Below, in pieces: positions 1-11,583 of a DNA stretch of 46,365 nt; within the stretch, counting starts at the first letter, position 1; every line of letters begins with the position of its first letter. Origin of the DNA: Mycoplasmataceae bacterium. Its GTDB lineage: Bacteria > Bacillota_I > Bacilli_A > Mycoplasmatales > Metamycoplasmataceae. A program made the translations under genes and the position numbers. The notes beneath the pieces are model-generated. The model worked only from the letters and a program-made list of their open reading frames with translations. It was not told the origin of the DNA and did not search any database. The stretch spans positions 1 through 46,365 of the forward strand of contig JAGUQV010000090.1 of NCBI GenBank assembly GCA_030154525.1, given 5' to 3'.

Positions 1-2268
1 GCTTTCTTAATTGCTGTCATAACATTTTTGTTTCCTTTTATATTTATGATAGCAGAGTTTGCATCATTAAAAAAGAGTTCAAAATCCGGTTTAACTAGTT
101 GAATTCATACTGCAGTTGGGAGAAAAACTGCATTTATTACTGCATTTATGTTTTGGTTTGCCAATCTTACATATTTTTTCTCAGCTGTTCCTTCAAGAAT
201 TAATTTTTTATCTTTTGCAGTGACAGGGCAAGATTTTACAACTGATTCAATTTATAAAATTGTGCTTCCATTTGTTGCTGTTGCATTTTTTGCAATAATT
301 ACATTGGTTTCAACATTAAATACAAAAAAACTATCTAAAATTGTTTCATTAGGTGGGGGGTTGATGTTAGCTTTAACAGCCTTCTTCTTTATAATGGCAA
401 CAATTGGATGAATAACAGGTGCAATTAATCCTGATCTATTACCTGGGACAGAAGCACCTGGTGTTGGTGACCCAAACATTTGAGGAGATACTGGAGGAAT
501 TAACTTTGCATGAATGTCAACATTTATTTGAGTGTTAATGGCTGCCGATGGTGGTCAATCGCTTGGTGTTTACGTTAAAGATGTAAGAGGTGGTAAAAAA
601 GCTTTTACAAAATCAATGATTATTTCAGTTATGGTTATTGGTGGTTGTTACATAATAGGTACTTTATTAGCTTCTGTATTTCCACCAACTGGAGGTTTAG
701 CTGCAGGTTGAGCAAATTCATTTGTAAATTTATTTACATTTATGTTTTCTCCAATGGGACTTGATCCAATAGCCATTCAAAAGTTTTCTTATATATTAAT
801 TGGTTCCATTTTTTTCATATCATCAATTGGAGGATTAATTATATGAACTTCAGCTCCAGTGAAAGTAATGTTTAGTGAAATAGCTCCTGGAATATTTGGC
901 TCTAAGTTATCAAAACAAAATAAAAATGGGGTTTGTTCTTATGGAGCATGGTTGCAATTCTTAATTGTAGCGCCATTTTTAGTTTTACTAATGTGACCAA
1001 TGGGTGACTCAGTGAGTGAGAATCTTTCATTGATAAAAGGAGCCGCTGGATGAATTGGAATGTTGCCTTGAATAGTTATCTTTGTTTCATATGTAAACTT
1101 AAGATTTAAAAAAGATCATGAAGAACGTAGTTTTAGAATGGGGAATAGAACTTTTGGAATTACAGTCGGAATTATTCTATCAATTATAACTATTATTATT
1201 TTGGTTGTTACATTTCTAGATACTGCCCCTTTAGAAAAACCAATTTCTGAATGACCTTCTAATTGATGAATTGGGCCTTTAATGAAAGTTGTTATGATTT
1301 CATTGATTGTTGTTCCAGCTTACTTATGATATTACTTTAAATATGAATATCAATTAAGAGATACTAAAATTTCTTCTAAAAATAATTTTTCAACAAAATA
1401 TGCGTTGATCAGATATTCTTTCACAAATAAATTTGTGTTGTGATTAAAACCTTCAATTTATGAAGAATATATAGCTAATAAAAATAAAATTTTAATTGAT
1501 GGTAGAAATGCATCTATCTCTATGTTAAATACAATAGAAGAGCAATTGGATATAAAAAGTTCAATTTCTATAAAATTAGAACAAGCTATTGAAGATGGAA
1601 ACTACATTAAAATAAGGAATGAAAATTTAGCAATTGACAGAGAAGCTTCAAAAAAAATTAGAGTCTTGAAAAAAGCCATAAACAAGAATGCCTGAAATAT
1701 AAGAAAAGATGTTATAAAATTGACAAAAAATTATAAATTAAAAATTAAAGAATATGGATTAACACTAAGACAAGAGACCAAATCATTTTATAGCAACACT
1801 ATGAAACCATTATTGGAAAATTATAAAAATAAATCAAAAGGACACGATAATAAATTAAAATCTTTAATGCAAGAAGAATTTAAAATAATTCAAGAAAAAG
1901 ATATTAATTTTGATGATTTTGATAACGAAAAATATGGCGATTATAAATCTTTTGAAGCACATACATATTATTCTCGTTTACAAAAAGTGAGATTAGATGA
2001 TAAAATAATAATGAATGAAAATGAAATCATCATTATTAGAAACTTCGCAGACTCATTAGTTGGAGAAAGATTAGGAATTAAAAATGTTAATATTATCAAA
2101 GAATCTATTGATAAAAATGTTAAATCTATTTCTTCAGGAATTTGAGATGAGCTAGAATTAGTTTCTATTACTCATGTTGAAAATAATCAATTTGAGAATC
2201 TAAAAATATATGTTAAAGATGCTGATGATTTTGTAAGTGAATTCAATAAATATAAACTATCATTTTAA
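1..2268 (+). CDS. Amino-acid permease, APC superfamily (5' end outside window)
   Basis: Reading frame 1 is open from the first base to TAA at 2266 if TGA is Trp. About the first 455 visible residues are strongly hydrophobic with many membrane helices, glycine-rich loops and the pattern of APC-type amino-acid/polyamine antiporters. After the last helix (sequence near 1320-1340) come about 300 charged residues with no membrane segment, rich in Lys, Glu and Asn and probably partly helical, so a long cytoplasmic C-terminal domain is attached to the transporter. Substrate cannot be read from the sequence. The next gene starts 27 bases downstream on the same strand, so the two may be co-transcribed. 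The start codon lies left of the window. The family call is firm; the role of the tail is unknown. Confidence 0.8.
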
Positions 2269-2295
2269 TAAATAATATGAGGGAAAGAATAGTGA

Positions 2296-4404
2296 ATGAA
2301 ATATAAAAACATAATTAATTATAAGAGTAATGCGGAAGCAGAAATTAATTTTCAATCAGTTCCATATGATAAAAATAATAATTATAAGGATACAAATAAA
2401 TCTAATGTATTTGCTGATAATGGATCTTGACATGGTTACTATTTACCAAAACATAAAAATTTAAGTTCTTTTTGTGGACCTCTAGTTTTATCTCAAGAAG
2501 TTCCGATAAACGTTGGTCCATATTCGAATAATTTAGTTATTCGATTTAAAGATAAATTACTAAATTTTGCAAAAGCAAAACAGGAATCATATTCACTTCC
2601 AGGAAAATTGATTTTATCTTTCGAGTTTGAAGAATTAATAATTAATAAGGAACTTATTTTTTGTAGCAATAGAACAGCCTTAATTGAAACAACGATAAGA
2701 AATAAAACAAATGAAAAAATTAATTTTAATCTTAATATTGAGGGTAGTTTTTACAATAAAGTTAAAACAAAATCAACAAATAAGTCGAAAAATGACTCAA
2801 AGCACTGATTTAATTATTTTAATTCTATTTCTAATTTTGGGAAATCAATTACTGTTGATTTTATTCCTGTCATTGATAAAAAAGTTAGAGAAAAAATAAC
2901 TTTTGAATACAGCGAAGAATATAAAAGTGTTCAATTAAGTCAAGAGAAAAATGAAATAAAATTTAGTTGTGATTTTGGAACTATAAATATTGCTCCTAAT
3001 AGTTATTTTTCAATAACTTCTTTTGAATCATTTACATTTAATGATGAAAAAATTGAATGTTTATTCGTGAACAAACAAAATTATATGTCTGAACACAAAA
3101 ATAGATGAGACAAATATATCAAAAATATTACAAAGATAAATGATAAGCCTGAATACGAAAATGTTGTAATTAAATCGCTACAAACACTCATTAGTAATTG
3201 GAGATCTCCAGCAGGAGTAATTAAAAAGAATTTTGTTATTCCTTCAATTACATACAAAGATTTTATTGGTGCTTGATCATGAGATAGTTGAAAAATTGCT
3301 GTTGGTGTTGCGCAATTTGATGCTAAATTAGCACAAGAATGTTTAGAAGTTATGTTTGATTTTCAAATATCTCACAATGATAAAGTTAGACCGAATGATG
3401 TTGGAATGATTCCTGATTGTATATTTTTTAATTATTCACCTGAGAGAAATGGTTTAGGGGAAAATTGGAATGAAAGAAATTCGAAACCTCCAATTGCATC
3501 TTGAGCTGTAAAGGAAATATTTGACATTTCAAATGATAAAGAATTTTTGAAAAGAATGTATCCAAAAATAATTAACTATAATAAATGATGGAATAACAAT
3601 AGGTCACTTAAAAAAGATAATATTTTACAGTATGGAGCAACGGTTGACAATAAAAATGATGAAAAAAATGATAAGACAATTATTGAAGCTGCAGCTTGAG
3701 AGAGTGGAATGGACAATGCACCTAGATTTGATTGAGATAGAGTGAAAGTTGAAAAAGTATTTGATGAAAAAACTTTAGTCGGTTATGTTATTGATCAAAT
3801 AAGTGTCGACTTAAATTCATTTAATTATTTAGATTTGATTTCTATTAGAGATATTGCAAAAGTATTGAAACACAGATTAGATTTTAAAAAATATAATAAA
3901 TATTCCGTACAAGTTAAAAAATTTATTAATGAACATATGTATGACCAAGCAACAAAATTTTATTATGATATAAAAGCAAACGATAATCGAAAAGTAGTTG
4001 ATTACGGTCAAGCTATGGAAGGTATAATGCCCTTATTTGCGAAAATTGCATTAAAAACTGATGCCAAGGATATTATTGAAAATATTAATGAAAAAACCTT
4101 TAATCAGTTTGTTCCTTTCCCATCAGCAGCAGTCAACAATACTAGGTTTTCACCCATGGATTATTGACGAGGTCCAGTTTGGATAGATCAATTATATTTT
4201 GGAGTTAAGGGAATTTTAAATTACGGATATGATTCATTTTCAAAAGAATTAGCTACTAAAGCAATTGCAAATATGGAAGGATTGTTTGAAGATTTACCAA
4301 TTAGAGAAAATTATAATACTCTAAATGGAGATGGATTATCAACTACTAATTTTAGCTGATCAGCTTCATTATTGTTACTTATAATTAAGGAAGTTATTAA
4401 TTAA
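2296..4404 (+). CDS. GH63/trehalase-like glycoside hydrolase
   Basis: The predicted 702-residue protein has a beta-rich N-terminal half and an (alpha/alpha)6-barrel-like C-terminal half, as in GH63 enzymes (mannosyl-oligosaccharide glucosidase, E. coli YgjK) and the related trehalase clan. Barrel signatures are GAWSWDSWKIAVG from residue 325, an acidic GLGENWNERN stretch near residue 390, and SPMDYWRGPVWIDQ ending near residue 629, the typical W-R-G-P-x-W motif. D330 is a plausible catalytic acid, but that is inference. No signal peptide is seen, so it is probably cytoplasmic and would act on imported oligosaccharides. The ATG at 2296 is chosen because the GTG and ATG just upstream run into TAA at once; GAGGG at 2279-2283 is a rather distant ribosome-binding site. 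Its stop overlaps the stop of the opposing RNase J gene. Confidence 0.8.
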
Positions 4405-6110
4405 GCAATTATTTCTTCATCTGGAGGATTTATCAATCTTAGATCATCGGTATAAAAAATTGTTGATGTAATAATAGGTCTTCTTCTTTTAATCTTATAA
4501 AAATAAGGTTGTAATCTTTCTTGAACTAATTTTTTCAATTGTTGAGTTGTTCAATTATCATGATTTTTAATTTTATATAAAATTGCGCCATGCACTAGTC
4601 TTCTGGATTCAGTAATAATTGGCAATGATGTTTTAACATAAAGCGTTCCTCTTGAAATTATTTTTGTTCTTCCCACAATTTCATTTTTCGCTCTATTAAT
4701 AATGACTACCACATGAACAAATCCACTTTCTCCTAAGACTTCTCTTTCTTTAATAATCTTAGAAGTCATATCAGAAGCTTTTTCACCATCAATATAAACT
4801 GGTGAAGAATCTATCATTTCTTTTGAAAGAGTTATTTTTCTATCCAACATTTCATAAACTTCACCATGGGCAGCTATTAAAATGTTCTCTGATTTAACGC
4901 CGTTTTCGACAGCAGTTTGACCATGAACAACAGACATTCTGTATTCTCCATGATATGGTACAAAATAATCAGGCTTTGTTAACTGAAATATTTTATCGTG
5001 CTCTTCTCTATAAGCATGTCCTGAAGTATGTAAATAACCATCTATTTTATTTTCCTTAATGTCCGCTCCCAGCTTATATAAGTTATTAATTAATAATTCT
5101 ATCTTCATTCTGTTTCCTGGAATTGGAGATGATGAAAAAATTATTAAATCTTTGTTCTTTATATGAACTTGTGGATGTTTTCCAATTGCCATTTTGGCAA
5201 GCGCAGCAAGTTGTTCGCCCTGAGATCCAGTTGTCAAAATAACAATTTCATTCTCTGCAAATTTAGAAATATTTTTTTTATCAATGAACACAGATGCATC
5301 AACATCAATATATCCTATATCTCTACCAATATTTACTCCATTAACCATTGAACGACCAAAAGCAACAACTTTTTTTCCTAATTCAGAAGCAATCTTAATA
5401 ATTGCACTAATTCTTGTCATATTAGATGCAAAGGCTGTAATAATAATCTTTTTTTCTGCCTTATCCATATAATTTCTAATATCTTTCAAAATATCCTTCT
5501 CAGAAGGAGAGTGAGATGGCCTCATTGCATTTGTTGAATCAGAAAATAAAACTGTTAAATTTTCATCTCCCATTTGTTTTAATTTATCGAAATCAGTAAA
5601 ATTACCAATTGGAGTGTAATCAAATCTAAAATCTCCTGTAAACATTAGTGAACCATTTGGAGTTGAAAATCTTATTCCAAAAGCATCAGGAATTGAATGT
5701 TGGGCTGTTCAAAAATCTACAACAACATCTCCGAAAGTAAATTTTTCATCCTTTTCAATTTCTATAAATTTAACATTAGTTTGAATTTTTCTTTCATCTA
5801 TTTTAGCTTCCAAATATTTAATAGCAATTTTAGGAGCATAGATAAATTTTAATTCTATCTCTTGTAGCAAATAAGGAATACCACCCATATGATCTTCGTG
5901 ACCATGAGTTAAAAATAATCCTTCTATTTTATTTTGATTAGCTTTTAAATATTTATAGTTTGGAATAATCCCTTTAATACCAGTAATAGAACCATTACCA
6001 AATTTTATTCCAGCATCTAAAATAAAAATTTTATCATTGTGCTCAATAACTAGTGTTGATTTTCCTATTTCTTGCATTCCGCCTAAACCAAAAAATTTTG
6101 TTGGTTTCAT
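4401..6110 (-). CDS. rnj: Ribonuclease J
   Basis: The 569-residue protein is full length for the family. It is a metallo-beta-lactamase/beta-CASP ribonuclease that matures and degrades RNA with 5'-exonuclease and endonuclease activity. The metal motif HGHEDHMGG lies at residues 69-77 and the later motif GDFRFD near residue 158. Near residue 355 is HTSGHAYREEHDK, followed by PDYFVPYHGEYRM, the beta-CASP/RMMBL signature. Two apparent breaks are TGA (Trp) codons. Start: ATG at 6110 preceded by AGGAGAC, a clear ribosome-binding site. The last residues run past a TGA near 4550 to TAA at 4403-4401, overlapping the converging hydrolase gene by four bases. Whether it is RNase J1 or J2 cannot be said. 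Confidence 0.93.
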
Positions 6111-6123
6111 AATGTCTCCTAAT

Positions 6124-6149
6124 TTTAAATTTGAATTCGTGAATTTAAA
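6124..6149 (-). promoter_or_regulatory. Inverted repeat in the rnj leader
   Basis: Eight-base arms TTTAAATT (6124-6131) and AATTTAAA (6142-6149) flank a 10-base spacer, just upstream of the rnj ribosome-binding site. In RNA it could form a weak hairpin beside the start. Function is unproven. Confidence 0.35.
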
Positions 6150-6211
6150 GTTTTTATGTTTTATATATTAATAATAATTATATTATATTTTGAAGTAGTT
6201 TATTGATTTAT

Positions 6212-6763
6212 TTACAAAATTGTCAAGTCTTTATTTTTAGTTCATATATTCTTAGTGTCAATATGATCAATAAATAATTTTCCTTCTAAGTGATCTAATT
6301 CATGTTGAAAAACAATTGCAACAAATTGTTTGCAATCAAAGCGTTTTAACTTCTTCTCATTGTATGAATATGCATCGACAACAATTCTCTCTGATCTTCT
6401 TATATAACCTTCTTGATTAGAGTCAGATTCCTTAACACTTAAACAACCCTCGCCCTGTTTTAATGCTGCGAGCCCCTCGCTTTTAGCAATAATTTGTGGA
6501 TTAATAATTACATCGCTAAAAATTATGTTATCTTCTTGATCCAAAATATGTACAAAAAACATGCGTTTAAGAACACCATATTGAACAGCCGCAACACCAA
6601 CAGCAGGTCTAAAAATAGAATTTTCTTTTGTACTATCAATAACATGATATATCATTTTTTTTGCCAACAAATCATCTTCATTACTAAGAGGTAATAGTAC
6701 ATCTAATGATTTTTGACGCAAAATTTTATTGGGTAACTTTATAATTTTTACTTCAAATTTCAT
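6212..6763 (-). CDS. def: Peptide deformylase
   Basis: The 183-residue enzyme removes the N-terminal formyl group from nascent proteins using a metal ion. All three family motifs are present: PAVGVAAVQ (form of GxGxAAxQ), GEGCLSV (EGCLS, metal Cys) and HELDHLEG (HExDH, metal His residues and catalytic Glu). The insertion between motifs 1 and 2 fits the type II, Gram-positive-like class. The frame stays open upstream, but the start is placed at ATG 6763 because the residues before it are unlike the family and TATAAT at 6776-6771 sits exactly seven bases in front of this ATG, with no ribosome-binding site. The C-terminus reads through a TGA at 6244-6242 and ends at TAA 6214-6212. Confidence 0.93.
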
Positions 6764-6770
6764 ATTAAAA

Positions 6771-6776
6771 ATTATA
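6771..6776 (-). promoter_or_regulatory. -10 box of def (leaderless)
   Basis: Minus-strand TATAAT, seven bases before the def ATG, so transcription should start at or next to the start codon. It lies inside an inverted repeat (6771-6779 with 6811-6819) shared with the divergent serS promoter. Confidence 0.6.
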
Positions 6777-6806
6777 AATAAAATAATTATTTTTTTATTA
6801 AAAATA

Positions 6807-6812
6807 TATAAT
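6807..6812 (+). promoter_or_regulatory. -10 box of serS (leaderless)
   Basis: TATAAT seven bases before the serS ATG; a second TATAAT (6814-6819) abuts the ATG and is probably too close to serve. No ribosome-binding site precedes the gene. Confidence 0.6.
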
Positions 6813-6819
6813 TTATAAT

Positions 6820-8073
6820 ATGTTAGATACAAAATTATTAAAAAATAATATTAATTCAATTATTGATAGTTTGAATTCAAGAAATTTTGACAAAACAGTT
6901 TTAAGTAAAATATCTATTTTGGTTAAGACCAGAAATGAAAATATTCAAAAGTTGTCTTTGCTTCAAGCAGAAAAAAATATTATTTCTAAAAAAATTCCTT
7001 TAGAAAAAGATAAGTCTACTTTATTAAAGCAAGCCAATGAAATTAAAGAAAAAATATTTATGATGGAAGAAAAAATATTATTACTGAAAAATGAATTAGA
7101 TATTTTGTTGCCAACGATACCAAATACTCCATTAGAAAATGTTCCAATTGGAAAAGATGAAACTGATAATGTTGTAATAAGTGAGTTTCCGGAAATTGGT
7201 AGAGGTTTGGTTAAAGTTATGAAGCCACACTATGAAATAGGTGTTGATAAAAATATTATCGACTTTGAAAGAGCTGTTAAAATGTCTGGTACTAGATTTG
7301 TTATTTACAAAAATGAAGGTTCTAAATTAGTGAGAGCATTAACTAATTTTATGCTGGATACTCACACAAAAAATGGATACACTGAAATGAGTGTTCCTTT
7401 ATTAGTCAACTCAAATACTATGTATGGCACTGGGCAACTACCCAAATTTGAAGATGATTTATTTAAGGTTGCTAAAACAGATTTGTGACTTATTTCTACT
7501 GCTGAAATTCCATTAACAAATTATCATAATAATGAAATAATTGATTTAACCAAACCAAAATTATTTTGCTCGTTCACACCTTGTTTTAGATCCGAAGCAG
7601 GATCGGCGGGTAGAGATACAAAAGGGATAATAAGATCTCATCAATTTTACAAAGTAGAAATGGTTAAAATATCAAATAAAGAAGATTCAATAAATGAATT
7701 TAACAAAATGGTATTGGATGCCGAAAATCTTTTGATCGCATTAGAAATTCCGTATCGTAAAATATTATTATGCACAGGTGATTTGGGTTTTAGTTCTAAA
7801 ATAACATATGATTTAGAATTGTGATTACCATCAGAGCAAAGATATAGAGAAGTGTCATCTATTTCATATTTTGGAGATTTTCAATCAAGAAGATCAATGA
7901 TAAGATACAAAGATGAAAATGAAAAAATTAATTTTGCTCATACCATTAATGGGTCCGGACTTGCTATAGATAGAGTGATTGCTGCAATATTAGAACAATA
8001 TCAAAATGATGATGGTAGCATAGATATACCTAAAATATTAATTCCTTATATGATGGAAGTAAAAAAAATATAA
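6820..8073 (+). CDS. serS: Serine--tRNA ligase
   Basis: The 417-residue class II synthetase charges tRNA-Ser with serine. The N-terminal 100 or so residues are the charged, long-helix tRNA-binding arm. The catalytic core follows, with motif 2 [16 protein letters not shown] and downstream [13 protein letters not shown], both diagnostic of SerRS, and a motif 3-like [15 protein letters not shown] close to the C-terminus. Two TGA codons are read as Trp. It begins at the first ATG after TATAAT with no ribosome-binding site. The stop TAA shares its last A with the ATG of the following ABC ATPase, so serS probably heads a four-gene operon ending with coaX. Confidence 0.96.
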
Positions 8074-9083
8074 TGAAAAAGTATTTAGAAAATTTGAAAA
8101 TAAATTTTACAAATTGAAAAAATGATAAGAGATTTAAAAATATTGATTTTCAAAATAATATTCCTGCAATAAGTATTAAGAATTACACTAAAAAATTTAA
8201 AGAATTTGTTGCTGTCGAAAATATAAATATGAGTGTCTCTCAGGGAAAGATACATGGTTTTATTGGTCCCAATGGATCAGGGAAAACGACTATCATAAAA
8301 ACTTTAATAGGAGCTTATTTACATCAAAATGGAGAAATAAAAATTAATAAATATGATGCCGGAACAATAGAGGCAAATTCATTAATTGGTTATATTCCTG
8401 AAAGAGCTTCTTTTCCATCTCATTTAAATTGTTTTCAATATCTTCAAAGTATGGCAGAAATATCAGGATTCACATCTAAAAATGCTCAGAAAAAAGCGAC
8501 TGATATTTTGATTGAATTAAAACTTTTACATTTAAGTAAAAAAAATCCTAACAAATTTTCTTCAGGAATGCAAAAAAAAATATTGCTTGCTCAAGCATTA
8601 TTGAATGATCCCAAAATTTTAATTTTAGATGAGCCTGCTGCAAATCTTGATCCTGTTGCAAGAAAAGAGTTGTTTGATGTTTTATTTACACTTAGAAATA
8701 GCGGTAAATCAATACTTATTTCTTCTCACATTCTCACAGAGTTGGAAAGAATAGTTGATGAAGTTACTTTTATTCATTATGGAAAAATAATTTATTCAGG
8801 TGATTTAAAGAGCTTTGAAAATCTAGAGCAAGATGTTTATATTAAAAGTGAAAATAATAAAAAGTTATCAAAACATTTAAATTCCCTTGGGTATGTGACA
8901 AAAATGAATCTTGGAAATGAACTTGTTGTACAAACTATGACAAAAGAACTAAAAGATGAATTATATTATAATATTTCAATAACCAATATTAAGATAAGTG
9001 TTTATCGTTCATCAGATTTAATGTCTATTTATGACTATTTATTGAAAAAAGAGGAAAGAGTTAATATAAATGCCAATATATAA
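8073..9083 (+). CDS. ABC transporter ATP-binding protein (exporter type)
   Basis: The 336-residue ATPase has Walker A GPNGSGKTT near residue 64, the ABC signature FSSGMQKK, Walker B ILILDEPAANLDP and the switch histidine in SSHILTELE. It belongs to the class that pairs with ABC-2-like exporter permeases. About 30 residues precede the usual domain start, and a 90-residue C-terminal extension follows the nucleotide-binding domain. The ATG at 8073 overlaps the serS stop by one base and gives continuous open frame; a later in-frame ATG near 8229 would remove the first strand of the domain and is rejected. A run of nine A residues (8572-8580) lies within the signature-motif codons. The permease gene downstream overlaps this gene by 14 bases. 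Confidence 0.9.
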
Positions 9084-10842
9084 ATCTACTTTTATTAAGT
9101 TCATTAAATCTGCATCTACATGATTGCCATTATTAGTTATTTTATTTATTATTTCGATAATAGGGGCCATTTTGCCATTGGTATTTTTAGATTTAAGATC
9201 TCCTTCTATTATTCAAACATACAAATTATATATTGTTGCATCAATAACAACAATTGGTTCTTCAACATCAATTGTTTCGGCAGCATTTGCAGCATATAAA
9301 TCAGTACAAATATATAAGCAAGAGATTGAGGAAGGAACTTTTCTTGTGTTGGTTTCCAAGCCACTAAGTAGAAAGAGAATAATTTTTGAAAAATGATTAG
9401 CTCTTTTGACAATTATTGCAATATATTCAGCTATCTTAATATCATTTTATATATTTTTAGTATTAATTCTTGATCCAGGAAATAAGATAGCAAACTTGGA
9501 CATCACTCCGCTTAGGGATCAAATATTTTATGTGGGATTAATTGTTATGATTATTGTTTTCATTTTAACATTAATGTTTTCTTCAATTGCTCTAATTCTA
9601 TCATCAAAATTAGCTTCATCAGCCACCATTGCGTTAGTTGCAGGTTTAGGAGCTATCATCCCAATTACAGGAATACTACCAACATTTACACAAAAACAAC
9701 CATTGAACATGATTACTCCACCAGTGAATGTTTTGTCAATTAATAAAATTCCAAGGCAAGAAACAATTACATTTGTAAATAGTTTTATACAAGATGAAAA
9801 TGTAAATAGTGACAATATCATTAACTTATTTGATACAGTTAAAATTAATGATGAAATTATTGATAATAATAAAAATTATATTAAAAACTTGGGAATTTCA
9901 TCGGGTGATTCAGACTTATATTCAAATCTTCATTTCTTTGATTTAAATTATCAAGTATCTACAATAGCAACTATAGCTAGTGATTTGTTAATTCCTAAAA
10001 AAGATCGGGATTTTATTGCAGCTAATGCCATAGCTGGTGGGTTTGTTCAATCTCCTACTTTAGGTGGCAAAATTGATGTTTCAAAAAAAAATATTCAAAT
10101 TCATGAATTGTCAAAAATGTTATTGGAAACTATCAAAAAATATGAAAATGTAACACGAGATGAAATGTATGGAAAAGGTATATATCCATTTTTCGATTAT
10201 ATTTTGAGAAATAAGAAAATTATTGCCGAACAAACTACAAACGATAATTTTAAAAATAATCTCATCAAACTAATAGTTTCATTTGGAATTAATTCTAGTG
10301 GTGGGTATAATTTGGAATTACAGAAATTTATATCTTCTCCAATAATTAATACAATCTTAGATGACCCCACCATAGACGAAAAGGATAAAAGAAAATTACA
10401 GAGTAAGGAAAACCCTTTTAGAGGTGAAATAAAAGCCATAGAGATATTGTTATTATTGAAAATAAATATTGCAATAGGTTCAGCAATAGACTTAATTATT
10501 TATAATAATTTTGTTGAAAATTTTTATAATAAAAATGAAATAGATAAATTTGTAACTATATCTGAAGCATTCGAATATTTAAATTCGGAATCAGTTAATA
10601 ATGAAGATCTTAATACTATAATTAATGATTATTCCAAAAGTGACAGTACAAATTATAATGATCAATCAATTATAAGATTGGCCAATACACTATTATTATC
10701 TGAAAAATCATCAGGTGGGATAAGTAGTTTTGAAATTGGAACTTATAGTAATAAATGAGTTGTCTTTAGTATATATATTGTAATTACATTTGGCCTTCTT
10801 CCAATATCATATTTGGTTATTAAAAAACAGGATATTAGATAA
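9070..10842 (+). CDS. ABC transporter permease
   Basis: The 590-residue membrane protein is partner of the preceding ATPase. Hydrophobic segments appear near residues 17-40, 57-78, 110-138, 154-178 and 185-208, and a last one near 562-585. Between about 215 and 560 there is a hydrophilic domain rich in Asn, Asp and Ile, which would face outside if the topology is standard. The topology resembles ABC-2/NatB-type exporter permeases with an inserted soluble domain. The ATG at 9070 lies inside the upstream gene, as expected for translational coupling. Substrate unknown. TGA codons (for example at 9394) are Trp. The pantothenate kinase gene follows after one base. Confidence 0.8.
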
Positions 10843-10843
10843 T

Positions 10844-11581
10844 TTGAAAAAGAAAAATAATTTATACATTTCAATCGGTAACACAACTACTACTTTTGCA
10901 TATTTTGAAAACTCAATTAATAAAATTAATACTATAAAGTTTAACACTACTAAATTCTTTAAAACATTAAATTTTGTAGAAATATTAAATAAGTTTGATA
11001 TTAGTATTGATAGGATTTTTGTTAGCTCAGTGAAAAAGTCACTAAATAAATTCATAATTTCATATTTTGAAAATAATAAAATTATTTTTTTAAAATGAAA
11101 TAATCAAAAAAATATTTCTTTGGATCTTTTAGATAATCCAAAAGAAGTTGGTAATGATATTATTGCTTCTGCAATTTTTGCAAATACTCTGGGGGACAAT
11201 ATGACAATTATTTCATTAGGAACAGCTACAGTTATTGCAAATATTTATAAAGGAAAGCTAACGGGTTGTACTATTTCTCCAGGATTAGAAACATCATATG
11301 ACTCATTATTCAAAAAAATATCAATCAATAAAATATCATTGAAGGAAATAGCAAATTATAATTTAAAAAAAATTGGATTGAACACAAAAGAATCTATTGC
11401 GATAGGAGTAATACAGGGTCACAAGCTAATGGTTCAAGAAATTGCTAATAGTTTTGATAATCAACAAAATACAAATTATGTATATTATGGAGGAAATAGT
11501 CATTACATAAAATTTGAAAATTGAAATAAATATAATGACATGGATTTATTGGGATTATATATATATTCTAAGAGTAAATAA
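10844..11581 (+). CDS. coaX: Type III pantothenate kinase
   Basis: The 245-residue protein matches CoaX, which phosphorylates pantothenate as the first step of coenzyme A synthesis. It has an N-terminal phosphate-binding strand YISIGNTTT (form of DxGNT), GNDIIASAIFAN near residue 103 (form of GxDRxxxxxGA) and ISLGTATVI followed by GCTISPGLE. The first Asp of the canonical DxGNT is replaced by Ser, and GxDR is changed to GNDI. No ATG lies near; TTG at 10844, one base after the permease stop, restores the expected N-terminus and suggests coupled translation. The gene ends two bases before the stop of the opposing helicase. Confidence 0.82.
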
Positions 11582-11583
11582 TT

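Noticed and set aside
5163-5472. Small plus-strand ORFs inside rnj
   Set aside because: Opposite-strand shadows of a well-supported gene, with no homology or start signals.
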